From Labilithrix sp. (GTDB lineage Bacteria; Myxococcota_A; Polyangia; Polyangiales; Polyangiaceae): 64,000 nucleotides of DNA. Each line of letters starts with the position of its first letter. The stretch's first letter is position 1. Where the stretch lies: NCBI GenBank assembly GCA_019637155.1, contig JAHBWE010000010.1:62001-126000 (forward strand). The letters are read 5' to 3'. Below the pieces are notes generated by a model. It was not told where the DNA came from. It searched no databases and worked only from the letters and a program-made list of their open reading frames with translations. Of the stretch, positions 32,225-40,968 are shown piece by piece. The translations under genes were made by a program, and so were the position numbers.

Positions 32225-34170
32225 GAGCGGAGCGAGCGCTCGCGGCGCTGGGCGTCGCCGCGCTCGCTGTCGGTTGCGGGGGAGGCGAGCCGCCGCCGGA
32301 GACGCCGGCCACCGCGCCGTCCGCGCCGGCGGGCCCGGCGGGGCAGGCGAGCGAGGCCGCGTGCAACGAGCTGTTCCTCGGCGCGATGGCGCTCGAGCAG
32401 GCGTCGGACTCGCTCGCGAAGCATGGCCCGCGCCCCACCGCCGCCGCTCGGATCCGCACCGGGCGCAAGCTCATCGCCGGCTACACGGAGCTCCGCGCGC
32501 AGCTGAAGCGAGCGGTGGAGCTCGACCGGAGTCTCACGACCGAGGTCGACGCGGCCGACAAGGCGCTCGCGACGCCGGTCGCCTGGTTCGACGCGGCGAC
32601 GAAGTCGCAAGAGGCGCACGCGAAGCAGATGCGCGAGATCTACGCCGAGGTGGAGCGTCTCCGCCCGGCGTTCTCGGCGCCGTGCAAGCCGAAGGAGCCG
32701 GACTGCGCGGCGACGGCGTCGGTGGCGCTGAACCTCCTCCTCGCCGACTGGTCCGCCGCCGCGCTCCCGAAGACGCGCGGCGATCTCCAGAAGATCGAGC
32801 CGAGGAGCCCGGACCTGCAGGCCAAGCTGAAGACGCTCGTGCAGAAGATCGAGGAGGCCGAGCGCTCGCTCACGGAGCAAGAGAAGCAGGCCGAGGCGCT
32901 CCAGGCGACGATGGGGGAAGAGAAGAACGAGGGCATCGCGAAGGCGATCGACAAGCTCTACGCCCGCTGCGGCGTGAAGGAGAAGGACGACAAGCCGCTC
33001 ACCGCCGTGCGCCGGACGCAGTGGGTCACGTCGAAGGAGCCCGACCTCCGCAAGATGGTCGTGGTCATCCGCGTCCTGCCCGAAGGTCGCATCCGCGCGC
33101 GCCTCGACGAGTGGTCGCAGCTCTCGGTCGGTCTCCGGCGCACGGTCTTCGAGAGCGCGACGCGCGGCGGCTTCGGGAGCGGCTTCTTCGTCGTCCCGCG
33201 GGAGGGGGAGGTCTACGTCGTCACGAACCGGCACGTCGTCGACTTCGGCGAGAGCGCGAGCCTGCAGATGCCGGACGGCGCCGTCATCCCCGCGCAGATC
33301 GCGTACACCGATCCGAACGCGGACATCGCGATCCTCAAGCCGTCGAAGCCGACCGTCAGCTACGGCCTCGCGCTCGAGACGGAGCCGGCGAAGGACCATC
33401 AGGTCGTCATCGCGACGGGCTACCCCGGCCTCGACGCGCGACCCTCCTACCAGACGACGCGCGGCTACGTCTCGAACCAGCACTTCGTCGATCCCTGGGA
33501 CGGCGCCTCGTACATCCAGCACACCGCTCCGATCGACAAGGGCAACAGCGGCGGACCGCTGACGAGCGAGCGCTTCAACGTGCTCGGCGTGAACACGCTG
33601 AAGATCCGATCGCGCGAGGCGGTCGCGATGTCGGTCCCCGCCACCCTCGTCGCCGACGCCGTCGCGCGCGCCGGCGCCAAGGTCGACACGGAATCGCAGC
33701 AAGAAGACGCGCGCGCGGCGTGCCTCGAGGTCGTCGCCGAGCTCGGCGCGCCGAAGCCGAACGTCCACACGCTCTACCGCCGCATCTCGCTCGCGATGGT
33801 GTCGGAGTCGGGCTCCACCTCGTTCAACACGCAAGCGGGGCGCGACCGCGAGCTCGAGGACATGCTGCTCGAGTCGCCGATCGACGCGCTCCGCGCCGCG
33901 ATCGTCGATCGGCTCATGCTCGAGTCGAAGACCACGCGCATCAACCCGTGGGAGACGTGCGCCAACCCCGAGCCCGACGACTGGCAGCACATCCTGACGA
34001 TGGACCGCGTCCGCTTCCACCTCCGCGTCGGCGGCGACACGAAGGACCTCGTCCTCCGCCGCGAGCACGGCCGCTACCAACTCCTCCGCCTCGACCTCAC
34101 CCCACCGACGCCAGACCCCACCCCCACCAAGAAGCCCGCAAAGAAACCAACCAAAAAGCCAACCAAGTAG
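32221..34170 (+). CDS. Trypsin-like serine protease lipoprotein
   Basis: 649 residues from GTG 32221, which overlaps the preceding stop. It has a lipoprotein signal (RALAALGVAALAVGC-G), then a helical, coiled-coil-like region of about 290 residues ('IEEAERSLTEQEKQAEALQ'). The chymotrypsin/HtrA-type catalytic domain has H338 (TNRHVVDF), D368 (NADIAIL) and S443 (KGNSGGPL). No PDZ domain follows, unlike DegP; the C-terminus is a distinct domain ending in KKPxKKPT repeats. It is likely an envelope quality-control or processing protease. Confidence 0.85.
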   Translation: MRAERALAALGVAALAVGCGGGEPPPETPATAPSAPAGPAGQASEAACNELFLGAMALEQASDSLAKHGPRPTAAARIRTGRKLIAGYTELRAQLKRAVELDRSLTTEVDAADKALATPVAWFDAATKSQEAHAKQMREIYAEVERLRPAFSAPCKPKEPDCAATASVALNLLLADWSAAALPKTRGDLQKIEPRSPDLQAKLKTLVQKIEEAERSLTEQEKQAEALQATMGEEKNEGIAKAIDKLYARCGVKEKDDKPLTAVRRTQWVTSKEPDLRKMVVVIRVLPEGRIRARLDEWSQLSVGLRRTVFESATRGGFGSGFFVVPREGEVYVVTNRHVVDFGESASLQMPDGAVIPAQIAYTDPNADIAILKPSKPTVSYGLALETEPAKDHQVVIATGYPGLDARPSYQTTRGYVSNQHFVDPWDGASYIQHTAPIDKGNSGGPLTSERFNVLGVNTLKIRSREAVAMSVPATLVADAVARAGAKVDTESQQEDARAACLEVVAELGAPKPNVHTLYRRISLAMVSESGSTSFNTQAGRDRELEDMLLESPIDALRAAIVDRLMLESKTTRINPWETCANPEPDDWQHILTMDRVRFHLRVGGDTKDLVLRREHGRYQLLRLDLTPPTPDPTPTKKPAKKPTKKPTK

Positions 34171-34206
34171 GCAAACAGCAAAGCTCGCGTTCAGAGCGAG
34201 CACGCG

Positions 34207-34234
34207 GCAGAAAAACGTTCTGACGTTTTTCTGC
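34207..34234. terminator. Strong hairpin between convergent genes
   Basis: Perfect 11-bp arms GCAGAAAAACG / CGTTTTTCTGC around TTCTGA, extended by flanking GCACG...CGTGC. The A5/T5 blocks in the arms make it symmetric. It lies between the ends of the serine protease gene (34170) and the GT2 gene (34284), where a bidirectional terminator would be expected, although the U-tract is inside the stem rather than after it. Confidence 0.5.
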
Positions 34235-34250
34235 ATCGTGCGAGCGGGGT

Positions 34251-34269
34251 GCAGGGGCGCAGCCCCTGC
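34251..34269. repeat. Solo GC hairpin resembling the terminal module of repeat family A
   Basis: GCAGGGGC-gca-GCCCCTGC is an 8-bp stem with a 3-base loop, preceded by CGGGGT and followed by GTTGA. The family A copies end with the same arrangement (GGGGTG, GGGGC-nnn-GCCCC hairpin, then CGTTGA). It may be a remnant of the element or a terminator shared by the two convergent genes. Confidence 0.4.
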
Positions 34270-34283
34270 GTTGAAAAAAAAAC

Positions 34284-35270
34284 TCAACATCCGCAGAGGT
34301 AGTCGCTGCCCTCGCGGAAGCCGCCGGCGGCGAGGCGGGCGCGGGCGAGGTCGCGGGCGCCCGGGGCGGCGAGGGCGACGATGACGAAGAGGCCTTCGGC
34401 GCGAGCGCGGGCGAGTCCGTCGTCGAGGGCGAGGATCGGACGCGCGCGCGCGGTGCGGCCGATCTTCTTCGGATCGATGTCGATGAAGAAGTCGGGGCGC
34501 GGGCCGTGCGCCTCGAGCTCGCGCGCGAGGCGGCGGCCGGCGGCGCCCGCGCCCCAGAGCGCGAACGGGCCGGGGAGGCGCGCGGCGAGGTAGCCTGCGC
34601 GGAGCTTGCGGTGCGCGTCGGCGGAGTAGCGCGCGTGGCTCCAGGTCAGGCTGCCGGGGTGGATGCGCCAGCGGAAGAGCACGGTGGGGACCTTCGCGAT
34701 GCCCATCCCCGCCGCGACGATGCGGAGCCACAGGTCGTAGTCCTCCGCGAAGTGCCCGTCGCGGTAGCCGCCGACCGCGGCGAGCGACTCGCGCCGGATC
34801 AGCGTCGCGGGATGACAAACCGGCGCCTCGACGAAGATCGCGCTCGCGTGCTCTTCGGCGGTGACGATCCCGTTCTGCCACGCGACGTAGCGCTCCATCC
34901 CGGCGGCGGGGGAGCCGAAGAGCTCCACCCGGACCGCGGCGACGGCGAGCGCGGGATCGCGATCGAGCAGAGCGCGCGACGCAGCGAGGCGGCCGGGGAG
35001 CGAGACGTCGTCGGCGTCCATCCGCGCGACGTAGCGACCGCGGCACCGCGTCAACCCGACGTTGAGCGCCGCAGCGATACCGACCCCCGGCGTTGTCACC
35101 TGAATGACACGTGGGCCGGCGTACCGGGCGGCGATCGCGGCCCCGCCGTCCGTGCTGCCGTCATCGACGAGCACCATCTCGTCCTCCCCCCCGAGATCCG
35201 CCCGAATGCTCCCGATCGCCTCATCGAGCGTCCCCACAGCATTCCGATAAGGAAGAAGAACCGAAATCAT
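34284..35270 (-). CDS. Family 2 glycosyltransferase
   Basis: 328 residues. GT-A fold motifs: MISVLLPYRNAVGTL, VLVDDGSTD, 'GRYVARMDADDVSLPGRL' with the metal-binding DxD-type DADD, and 'HFAEDYDLWLRI' with the catalytic-base ED. The C-terminal 100 residues ('FALWGAGAAGRRLARELE', 'PDFFIDIDPKKIGRTARARPIL') resemble the nucleotide-binding, sugar-sensing domains seen in some polysaccharide enzymes. It should transfer a sugar in surface polysaccharide synthesis; no other polysaccharide genes are adjacent. Its 5' side abuts a minisatellite. Confidence 0.87.
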   Translation of the reverse strand: MISVLLPYRNAVGTLDEAIGSIRADLGGEDEMVLVDDGSTDGGAAIAARYAGPRVIQVTTPGVGIAAALNVGLTRCRGRYVARMDADDVSLPGRLAASRALLDRDPALAVAAVRVELFGSPAAGMERYVAWQNGIVTAEEHASAIFVEAPVCHPATLIRRESLAAVGGYRDGHFAEDYDLWLRIVAAGMGIAKVPTVLFRWRIHPGSLTWSHARYSADAHRKLRAGYLAARLPGPFALWGAGAAGRRLARELEAHGPRPDFFIDIDPKKIGRTARARPILALDDGLARARAEGLFVIVALAAPGARDLARARLAAGGFREGSDYLCGC

Positions 35271-35271
35271 A

Positions 35272-35480
35272 CCGCCCTACCGCCCAACCGCGCTGCCTAC
35301 TGCCCAACCGCCCAACCGCGCTGCCTACTGCCCAACCGCCCAACCGCCCAACCGCGCTGCCTACTGCCCAACCGCCCAACCGCCCAACCGCGCTGCCTAC
35401 TGCCCAACCGCCCAACCGCCCAACCGCGCTGCCCAACCGCCCAACCGCCCAACCGTGCTGCCCTACTGCCCTACCGCGCT
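35272..35480. repeat. Minisatellite of CCGCCCAA-type units
   Basis: About 200 bases made of CCGCCCAAC octamer-like units interspersed with CGCGCTGCCTACTGC blocks. The larger unit (GCGCTGCCTACTG plus two to three CCCAACCGC units) recurs four times. It begins 2 bases upstream of the GT2 start codon and ends just before a family A repeat. It is not a CRISPR: there are no unique spacers. Confidence 0.85.
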
Positions 35481-35503
35481 ACCGTCTTGCCGCCCCGCCG
35501 CCG

Positions 35504-35608
35504 GGGGCCCCAGAAGCGGCCGCGAAAGCGGGCGCGAAGCGCCCCGAGCGCTCCGCGCGAGGGCCGTGTCTGGGGTGGGGGTGTCGGGGGCAAAGCCCCC
35601 GACGCTGA
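35504..35608 (+). repeat. Repeat family A, intergenic copy
   Basis: Near-identical to 26687-26790: GGGGCCCCAGAAGCGGCCGC start, GGGCGCGAAGCGCCC hairpin, GTGTCTGGGGTGGGGG and the terminal GTCGGGGGC-aaa-GCCCCCGAC hairpin, then GCTGA. With the minisatellite it fills the 389-base gap between the divergent GT2 and TPR/PEGA genes; the remaining 50 bases before 35660 must hold the promoter of the latter. Confidence 0.88.
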
Positions 35609-35659
35609 ATAAGAGATAGCTGGCGCAGCGCGGCGCGAGTTGGTGTAAGAGTTGCCGCC

Positions 35660-36715
35660 ATGATCATCTTCGGGAAATCCAAGCGAGTCGCGACGGGTGT
35701 CGCGGTCGCTCTGGTCTCTTCGCTGGTCTTCGTCAGCCCCGCGTCCGCGCAGCCGGCGCCCGCGCCCCCGGCGGCAGAGAAGCCCGCCGATCCGAAGGCC
35801 CTCTTCACGTCGGGAGAGAAGAAGTTCAAGGCCGGCGACTACGCCGGCGCGCTCGCCGACTTCGAGGCGTCGAACGCGGCGAAGGCCGACATCGCGACCC
35901 AGCGCTACGTCGCGGTCTCGCACGACAACCTCCAGCACTTCACCGAGGCCGTCGCCGCGTACGAGAAGTTCATCGCCGACGCCACCGCGGCGAAGAAGAT
36001 GAACGACGAGGTCGAGCAGGCGAGGAAGCGCGTCGAGGCGATCCAGGCGACGCCCGGCACGGTGAACGTCATCACCGTGCCCGAGGGCGCCTCCATCGTC
36101 CTCGACGGCGCGCAGACGCCGTACGAGAAGACCACGCCGGTCGAGATCCCGCTCACGCCCGGGAAGCACAAGCTCCTCGTCGGCGCGGAGGGCTACGAGA
36201 ACAGCAGCTACGACGTCGACGTCACGTACGCGTCGAAGCAGGACGTGAAGATCGAGCTCGTGAAGAAGGCGCCCCCGCCGCCCCCGCCGCCCGTGGTCGC
36301 CGAGCAGCCGCCGCCTCCGCCGCCGCCCCCGCCGCCTCCGCCGCCCGAGCCGCGCAGCAAGGTGCCGGCGTACGTCACCGGCGGCGTCGCGATCGTCGCG
36401 GCCGGCGTCGGCACCGTGTTCGGCATCAAGGCCCTCAACGACTCGAGCGAGTTCAAGAAGAACCCGACCACCGAGCGCGCCGACGACGGCGAGAACAACG
36501 CGCTCGTCGCCGACATGATGTTCGGCATCGCGATCACGTTCGGCGTCACGAGCGCCGTCCTCTTCCTCTCGAACGACGCGCCCTCGAGCGCGAAGGCCAA
36601 GCTCCCGCGCACGGCGGCCGCGCCCGCGGCGAAGAAGAAGCCGCTCGTGAAGTTCACGCCGGCGCCTTACGTGAACCAGCATGGCGGCGGCTTCGGCGGC
36701 GTCTTCCAGTTCTGA
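35660..36715 (+). CDS. TPR/PEGA-domain envelope protein
   Basis: 351 residues with a Sec signal (ATGVAVALVSSLVFVSPASAQ). TPR-like helices follow ('LFTSGEKKFKAGDYAGALADFEAS', 'FTEAVAAYEKFIADA'), then a PEGA domain ('GTVNVITVPEGASIVLDG', 'VEIPLTPGKHKLLVGAEGYE'). Next come a long poly-Pro hinge, two hydrophobic helices (about 235-255 and 290-310) and a C-terminus ending GGVFQF. PEGA domains are common in bacterial surface proteins. Together with the lipoprotein encoded 7 bases downstream it forms a two-gene unit. Confidence 0.8.
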   Translation: MIIFGKSKRVATGVAVALVSSLVFVSPASAQPAPAPPAAEKPADPKALFTSGEKKFKAGDYAGALADFEASNAAKADIATQRYVAVSHDNLQHFTEAVAAYEKFIADATAAKKMNDEVEQARKRVEAIQATPGTVNVITVPEGASIVLDGAQTPYEKTTPVEIPLTPGKHKLLVGAEGYENSSYDVDVTYASKQDVKIELVKKAPPPPPPPVVAEQPPPPPPPPPPPPPEPRSKVPAYVTGGVAIVAAGVGTVFGIKALNDSSEFKKNPTTERADDGENNALVADMMFGIAITFGVTSAVLFLSNDAPSSAKAKLPRTAAAPAAKKKPLVKFTPAPYVNQHGGGFGGVFQF

Positions 36716-36722
36716 GCGCATC

Positions 36723-37019
36723 ATGAAGAAGATCACGATCAAGAAGGTCCTCCCGCTCGTCGCCCTCACCTCCACGATGGTGACGGGCTTCGCCCTCGGC
36801 GGCTGCGAGCTCATCGTCGACTTCGATCGCACGCAGATCGACGCGGGCTTCATCGACTCCGGCGTCCTCGTCGACGCGGACGGCGTCGGCGACGGCGCGG
36901 TCGTCGGCGACGGCGACGTGCCCGAGACGTCGACCGAGACCGACGCCGGCGACGCAGGCGACGCCGACCCGCAGCAGCAGCAGGACGCCGACATCGAGGA
37001 CGCCGACTCCGGCGACTGA
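36723..37019 (+). CDS. Small acidic lipoprotein, 98 residues
   Basis: MKKITIKKVLPLVALTSTM begins a lipoprotein signal ending GFALGGC-E. The mature part is Asp/Gly/Val/Ala-rich with a QQQQ run and no fold motif. ATG 36723 is 7 bases after the TPR/PEGA stop. The similar opening 'CELIVDF' resembles 'CQLIVSS' in the Cys-rich lipoprotein at 38391-39473, suggesting a shared lipoprotein-sorting context. Function unknown. Confidence 0.7.
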   Translation: MKKITIKKVLPLVALTSTMVTGFALGGCELIVDFDRTQIDAGFIDSGVLVDADGVGDGAVVGDGDVPETSTETDAGDAGDADPQQQQDADIEDADSGD

Positions 37020-37056
37020 GCGGGTGCCGGGGGCGTCAGCCCCTCGCGTCGAAGAC

Positions 37057-38373
37057 CTACGCGAGATGTCTCGCGACCTCGTCGACGTCGGCGGGGAGCG
37101 GCACCGGCGTGTTGGCGAGGGGGAAGTCCATCTCGGGGAGCTTCTTCTCGTGGTACCCGAGCTTGAACTCGGTGAACTTCAGCGCGGTCGCGGTCGAGAC
37201 GACGACGACGCGCTCGTTCGCCTTGATGACGTCCTTCGCGCGTAGCTTCCGCGCGCACGCGATCGCGACGCCGGTGTGGGGATCGGCGTAGAGGCCGGAG
37301 CGATCCGCGCGCGCGCACGCGTCGGCGAGCTCGGACTCGGTCGCCTGCTCCACGACGCCGTTCATCGCCTCGAGCGCGGCGACGGCGCGCGGCGCGCTCA
37401 CCGGCGCGCCGATCCGGATCGCCGACGCCTGCGTCGGCTTCGCGGTGACGGACGCGACCTCCCCCGTCTTCAGCGTCCCTGCGGTGTATGCAAGGTACAT
37501 GGGGTTCGCGTTCGCCGCTTGCGCGATCGCGAGGCGGGGCAGGCGATCGATGACGCCGAGCTCCTTCGCCATCGAGAAGCCGGCCCAGAGCGCGGCCGAG
37601 TTGCCGAGGTTGCCGCTCGGGATCACGACCCAGTCCGGCACGCTCCAGCCGAGCTGCTGCGCGATCTCGATCGCGACCGTCTTCTGCCCCTCGATCCGGA
37701 GCGGGTTCATCGAGTTCGCGAGGTACACGAGGCCGCGCGCGGCGAGCTCGCGGATGACGGCCATGCAGCCGTCGAAGTCGGTCTCGAGCGCGAGCACCTT
37801 CGCGCCGTGCGAGAGCGGCTGCACGAGCTGCGCGACGGAGACCATCCCGCGCGGGAGGAGGACGACGACGGGGAGGCCGGCCGCGGCGCCGTAGGCCGCG
37901 AGCGCCGCCGACGTGTCGCCGGTCGACGCGCACGCGATCGCGTTGACCTTGAGCGCGCCGGTCTTCACCGCGTGGTTCACGACGCTGACGAGGACCGTCA
38001 TGCCGAGGTCCTTGAACGAGCCGGTGTGCGTCGTCCCGCACTGCTTCACGAAGAGCTCGCCGAAGCCGAGCTCCTCCGCGAGGCGGCGCGCGGGGTAGAG
38101 CGGCGTCATCCCTTCGCCCGTCGTCACGACGTGCTCGTCCGGGACGCCGGGCGCGACCCACTCGCGCTTGCTCCACACCCCGGACGACGCGGTCGCGCTC
38201 CAGCGCCGGTCGAACGTGCTCTTCCATTCGGCGCCGGGCGTCTCGGCGAGCGCGGCGAGGTCGTGTTTCACCGCGAGGAGCCCGTCGCACGTGGGGCAGC
38301 GGTAGATCGCCTGCGTGAGCGGGAAGGATCCGTCGCAGCCGCGGAAGCAGCGGAAAACAGCAAAAAAGGGCAT
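37057..38373 (-). CDS. thrC: Threonine synthase
   Basis: 438 residues. PLP lysine K121 is in 'CGTTHTGSFKDLGM'; other motifs are 'ACASTGDTSAALAAYG', 'VIPSGNLGNSAALWAGF' and 'GLYADPHTGVAIACARKL'. It converts O-phosphohomoserine to threonine. The N-terminus carries C9, C13, C26 and C29 in a zinc-ribbon-like arrangement, seen in a subset of threonine synthases. ATG 38373 lies 17 bases after the stop of the Cys-rich lipoprotein gene, so it may be the last gene of that operon. Confidence 0.94.
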   Translation of the reverse strand: MPFFAVFRCFRGCDGSFPLTQAIYRCPTCDGLLAVKHDLAALAETPGAEWKSTFDRRWSATASSGVWSKREWVAPGVPDEHVVTTGEGMTPLYPARRLAEELGFGELFVKQCGTTHTGSFKDLGMTVLVSVVNHAVKTGALKVNAIACASTGDTSAALAAYGAAAGLPVVVLLPRGMVSVAQLVQPLSHGAKVLALETDFDGCMAVIRELAARGLVYLANSMNPLRIEGQKTVAIEIAQQLGWSVPDWVVIPSGNLGNSAALWAGFSMAKELGVIDRLPRLAIAQAANANPMYLAYTAGTLKTGEVASVTAKPTQASAIRIGAPVSAPRAVAALEAMNGVVEQATESELADACARADRSGLYADPHTGVAIACARKLRAKDVIKANERVVVVSTATALKFTEFKLGYHEKKLPEMDFPLANTPVPLPADVDEVARHLA

Positions 38374-38390
38374 TCGTCGTTCCTTGGTGG

Positions 38391-39473
38391 TCACTCGGGG
38401 GACGCCGCGGGGACGCAGCGGAGGAACGGCGTCCCCGACGCGGCGGGGCGGCAGACCTCGCCCCGCGTGCAGTCGGTGTCCTGGCAGCAGACGGCCGCGC
38501 ACTTCTTCTGGTCGGGATCGCAGAAGCGGCTCGCGCAGTCGCCGTTGCCGTTGCACGCCTCGCCGAGCGGGCGCGTGCCGGAGCTGTCGAAGCACCACTT
38601 CGTGTGCGAGCCCGTCGTCGTGAACTCGCCGTACGCGCACGTCGTGAAGCTCGGGTGGAGCGCGGCGCACTGCTCGCTGTTGCAGCACGTGGGCCTGCAC
38701 TTCTGCGGGAAGCCGCTGCAGTTGTCGTTCATGCACCGCGTCGTGCTGCCGGAGCAGACCGTTCCGGCCTCGAGCGACGCGCCGGGCTCGGGGAGGGCGC
38801 AGACCCAGTTCTCGCGCGCGGGCGGCGGCGCCGCGAGGCTCTTCACGCGGCAGAGCGTCTCGCCGGTGCAGTGCTCCGCCGTGCAGCACGTGTCGAGGCA
38901 ATGGTCGTCGACGCAGAGACCGGAGCGGCACTCGGAGGGCGCGGCGCACTCCGCTCCGGCCGCGCCGGTGCCGAGGCCCTCGCGCTTCGCGCGCGCGGCG
39001 GAGACGCAGTAGCTGCCGCCGGTGCCGGCGCCGAAGCACACGAAGCCGTCGCCGCAGTCGGTGCTCGTGCAGCAGGTCTTCGTGCAGATCGCGTCGGTGG
39101 TGCTCGCGAGGATCGCGGTGGTGAGGAGGTTGCTCGTCCCGCAGAGGAGGGTCGACGCGCACGGACGCTGGTTGTCGCAAGGCTCGCCGAGCTGCGCGCG
39201 GCCGCCGGCGTCGTCGTCGTCGCCGGCCGGGCCGTCGCCGCCGGTGTCGCGGTCCGGCGCCACGTCGCTCGGTCCGCCCTCCGTCGTCACGCTCGCGACG
39301 CAGACGCGCGCGGTCGGCTCGCACGTCTGACCTTCGGGGCACGCGCCGGGGAAGCCGGGCTCGCAGCGGAAGTCGGGCGCCGCGCTCGAGACGATGAGCT
39401 GGCAGCCGAAGAGGCCGCTGACGAGCGCGGTCGAGAGCGCGAACGCGCGGCGAAGGCGGCGGCTCCGCGTCAA
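38391..39473 (-). CDS. Cysteine-rich lipoprotein
   Basis: 360 residues. A textbook lipoprotein signal (TRSRRLRRAFALSTALVSGLFGC-Q) leads to an Asp/Gly linker. About 35 cysteines follow in repeated blocks of the type CxxxxCCTSTDC, 'CCTAEHCTG', 'CCNSEQCAA' and 'CCQDTDCTRG'. These blocks are typical of myxobacterial extracellular Cys-rich modules and probably form disulfide-linked knots. The start is TTG 39473, overlapping the upstream stop as TTGA; it is the only start that gives a proper signal peptide. Confidence 0.8.
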   Translation of the reverse strand: MTRSRRLRRAFALSTALVSGLFGCQLIVSSAAPDFRCEPGFPGACPEGQTCEPTARVCVASVTTEGGPSDVAPDRDTGGDGPAGDDDDAGGRAQLGEPCDNQRPCASTLLCGTSNLLTTAILASTTDAICTKTCCTSTDCGDGFVCFGAGTGGSYCVSAARAKREGLGTGAAGAECAAPSECRSGLCVDDHCLDTCCTAEHCTGETLCRVKSLAAPPPARENWVCALPEPGASLEAGTVCSGSTTRCMNDNCSGFPQKCRPTCCNSEQCAALHPSFTTCAYGEFTTTGSHTKWCFDSSGTRPLGEACNGNGDCASRFCDPDQKKCAAVCCQDTDCTRGEVCRPAASGTPFLRCVPAASPE

Positions 39474-40240
39474 AACCGGAAGCCGCCGACGAAGCCGCTC
39501 TTCGCCGGCTCCTTCGTGCGCCCAAAGTAGAGGTAGAGCGTCGCGATCGTCGCGACGACGCCGACGCCGAGCGCGACGTCGGCGACGATCGCCATCGTGT
39601 GCGCGCCGTCGGTCTTCGACTGGAGATCGGCGAAGGTGCCGTCGCGGCCGGTGACGAAGCCGTTCGGGCGCTGCGTGAGCGCGAGGATCCCGAACGTCGC
39701 GCCGGCGGCGAGGCCGACGCCGGCGATCGCGCCCGCGGCGATGGTCGCGCCGTCGACGCGGCCCTTCGGCGGATCGGTCCGCGCGGGCTCGGCGCCCGAC
39801 GCGGTAGCGGACGGCGGCGGCGCGGGCGTGCCGGAGGCGGGCGGGGAGGGGGTCCGCGCGGCGTGCTCGCGCTTCGCGCCCTCGATGCGCTTCATGTTGG
39901 CCTCGGCCTTCGAGCGCTCCGCGGCGGTGATGCCGTCCATCTCGAGGTACGTCTTGAACCACGCGAGCGCCTCGTCGTACTTGCCGGCCTTCTCGTTGAC
40001 GATGGCGAGGTTCATCACGAGGTCCTTCGCCTTCGGGTCGAGGCCGCGCGCGACCTCGAGCTCGTGGATCGCCTCGCGGTAGTTGCCGGCGCCATAGAGC
40101 TCGCGCGCCTTGTGGAAGTGCTCCTGCGCCTTCCGCTGGTCTTCGGCGGAGACCGCGCCGCCGGCGGGCTGCGCCACGGCGGAGACGGGGGCCATGGTGA
40201 GGACCGCCACGAGGAAGAGAAGCCGACGCCAGCGCGTCAT
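39470..40240 (-). CDS. TPR envelope protein with two membrane segments
   Basis: 256 residues. Signal peptide MTRWRRLLFLVAVLTMA...AVAQ, two to three TPR-like helices-turn-helices ('AQEHFHKARELYGAGNYREAI', 'LVMNLAIVNEKAGKYDEALAWF'), a Pro/Ala linker, two hydrophobic helices (about 165-190 and 215-240) and a C-terminal GFVGGFRF. It shares architecture with 10318-11352 and 35660-36715 but lacks the PEGA beta segment. ATG 40240 fits the signal; the frame is open to 40258. It is first in an operon with the Cys-rich lipoprotein and thrC. Confidence 0.75.
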   Translation of the reverse strand: MTRWRRLLFLVAVLTMAPVSAVAQPAGGAVSAEDQRKAQEHFHKARELYGAGNYREAIHELEVARGLDPKAKDLVMNLAIVNEKAGKYDEALAWFKTYLEMDGITAAERSKAEANMKRIEGAKREHAARTPSPPASGTPAPPPSATASGAEPARTDPPKGRVDGATIAAGAIAGVGLAAGATFGILALTQRPNGFVTGRDGTFADLQSKTDGAHTMAIVADVALGVGVVATIATLYLYFGRTKEPAKSGFVGGFRF

Positions 40241-40296
40241 TCCGCGAGGATACCTCACTGTAAGGCCGAGCGGAGCAGCGCGTTTCGTTCTTTGCG

Positions 40297-40962
40297 ATGA
40301 CGAAACCGCTCCTCCTCTCGACGCTGGCTCTGGTCTCTGTCACCACCGTGATGTTCGCTGCGGAGCGCGAAGCGAGGGCGGACGAGGCCACCATCGCGGT
40401 CGCCGTCCCGCCGGGGCGCTTCAGCGATCCGCCGCCGCCCGAGCCCATCCGGGCCGACGACGGTCTCATCGCGCGCGAGCCGGAGCTGTATCGTTCGTTC
40501 CTCCGCCTCACGCTCGGCCCGACCGCGCTCACGACCGGCAAGGGCCTCGGCTACGGCGTGGGCCTCGGCGCCGACATGGGGCAGGGCTCCGTCGGCGCGC
40601 GCCTCTCGGCCGCGTGGCTCCGCGGCGAGGGCAAGAAGGACGACGGCACGAGCACGCCGACGGGCGACTCGGTCGGCATTTACAGCGGTGAGATCACGCT
40701 CGACCTCAACAAGCGCGGCCGGATCCATCCCATCATCGGGATGGGCGCGGGTGTCCTCCACGTGAGCCGCCCCGATCATCGCAGCGGCTTCGCGGGCGTC
40801 GGCACCGGCCGCTTCGCGCTCGAGTATGCGCTCGGCCTCGACGACGCCGACGTCCGCGTCGGCGCGAACCTCACCGGCGGCCTCATCGGCCCGATCGACG
40901 ACGAGATCCGTGGCCTCCGCGGCTACGTGCAGACCGGCCTCCACCTCGCGATCGGGTTCTAG
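40297..40962 (+). CDS. Predicted outer-membrane beta-barrel protein
   Basis: 221 residues. It has a signal peptide (MTKPLLLSTLALVSVTTVM...ARA), a short Pro-rich linker and alternating hydrophobic strands ('GYGVGLGADMGQGSVGARLSAAWL', 'GRFALEYALGL', 'GYVQTGLHLAIGF'). The C-terminal residue is Phe, as in proteins inserted by the BAM complex. No specific family recognised. It diverges from the TPR gene with a 56-base gap and is followed by the family B array. Confidence 0.68.
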   Translation: MTKPLLLSTLALVSVTTVMFAAEREARADEATIAVAVPPGRFSDPPPPEPIRADDGLIAREPELYRSFLRLTLGPTALTTGKGLGYGVGLGADMGQGSVGARLSAAWLRGEGKKDDGTSTPTGDSVGIYSGEITLDLNKRGRIHPIIGMGAGVLHVSRPDHRSGFAGVGTGRFALEYALGLDDADVRVGANLTGGLIGPIDDEIRGLRGYVQTGLHLAIGF

Positions 40963-40968
40963 GCTTGG

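Noticed and set aside
35272..35480. Possible CRISPR array
   Set aside because: Units are short and abut each other without unique spacers; no cas genes are nearby.
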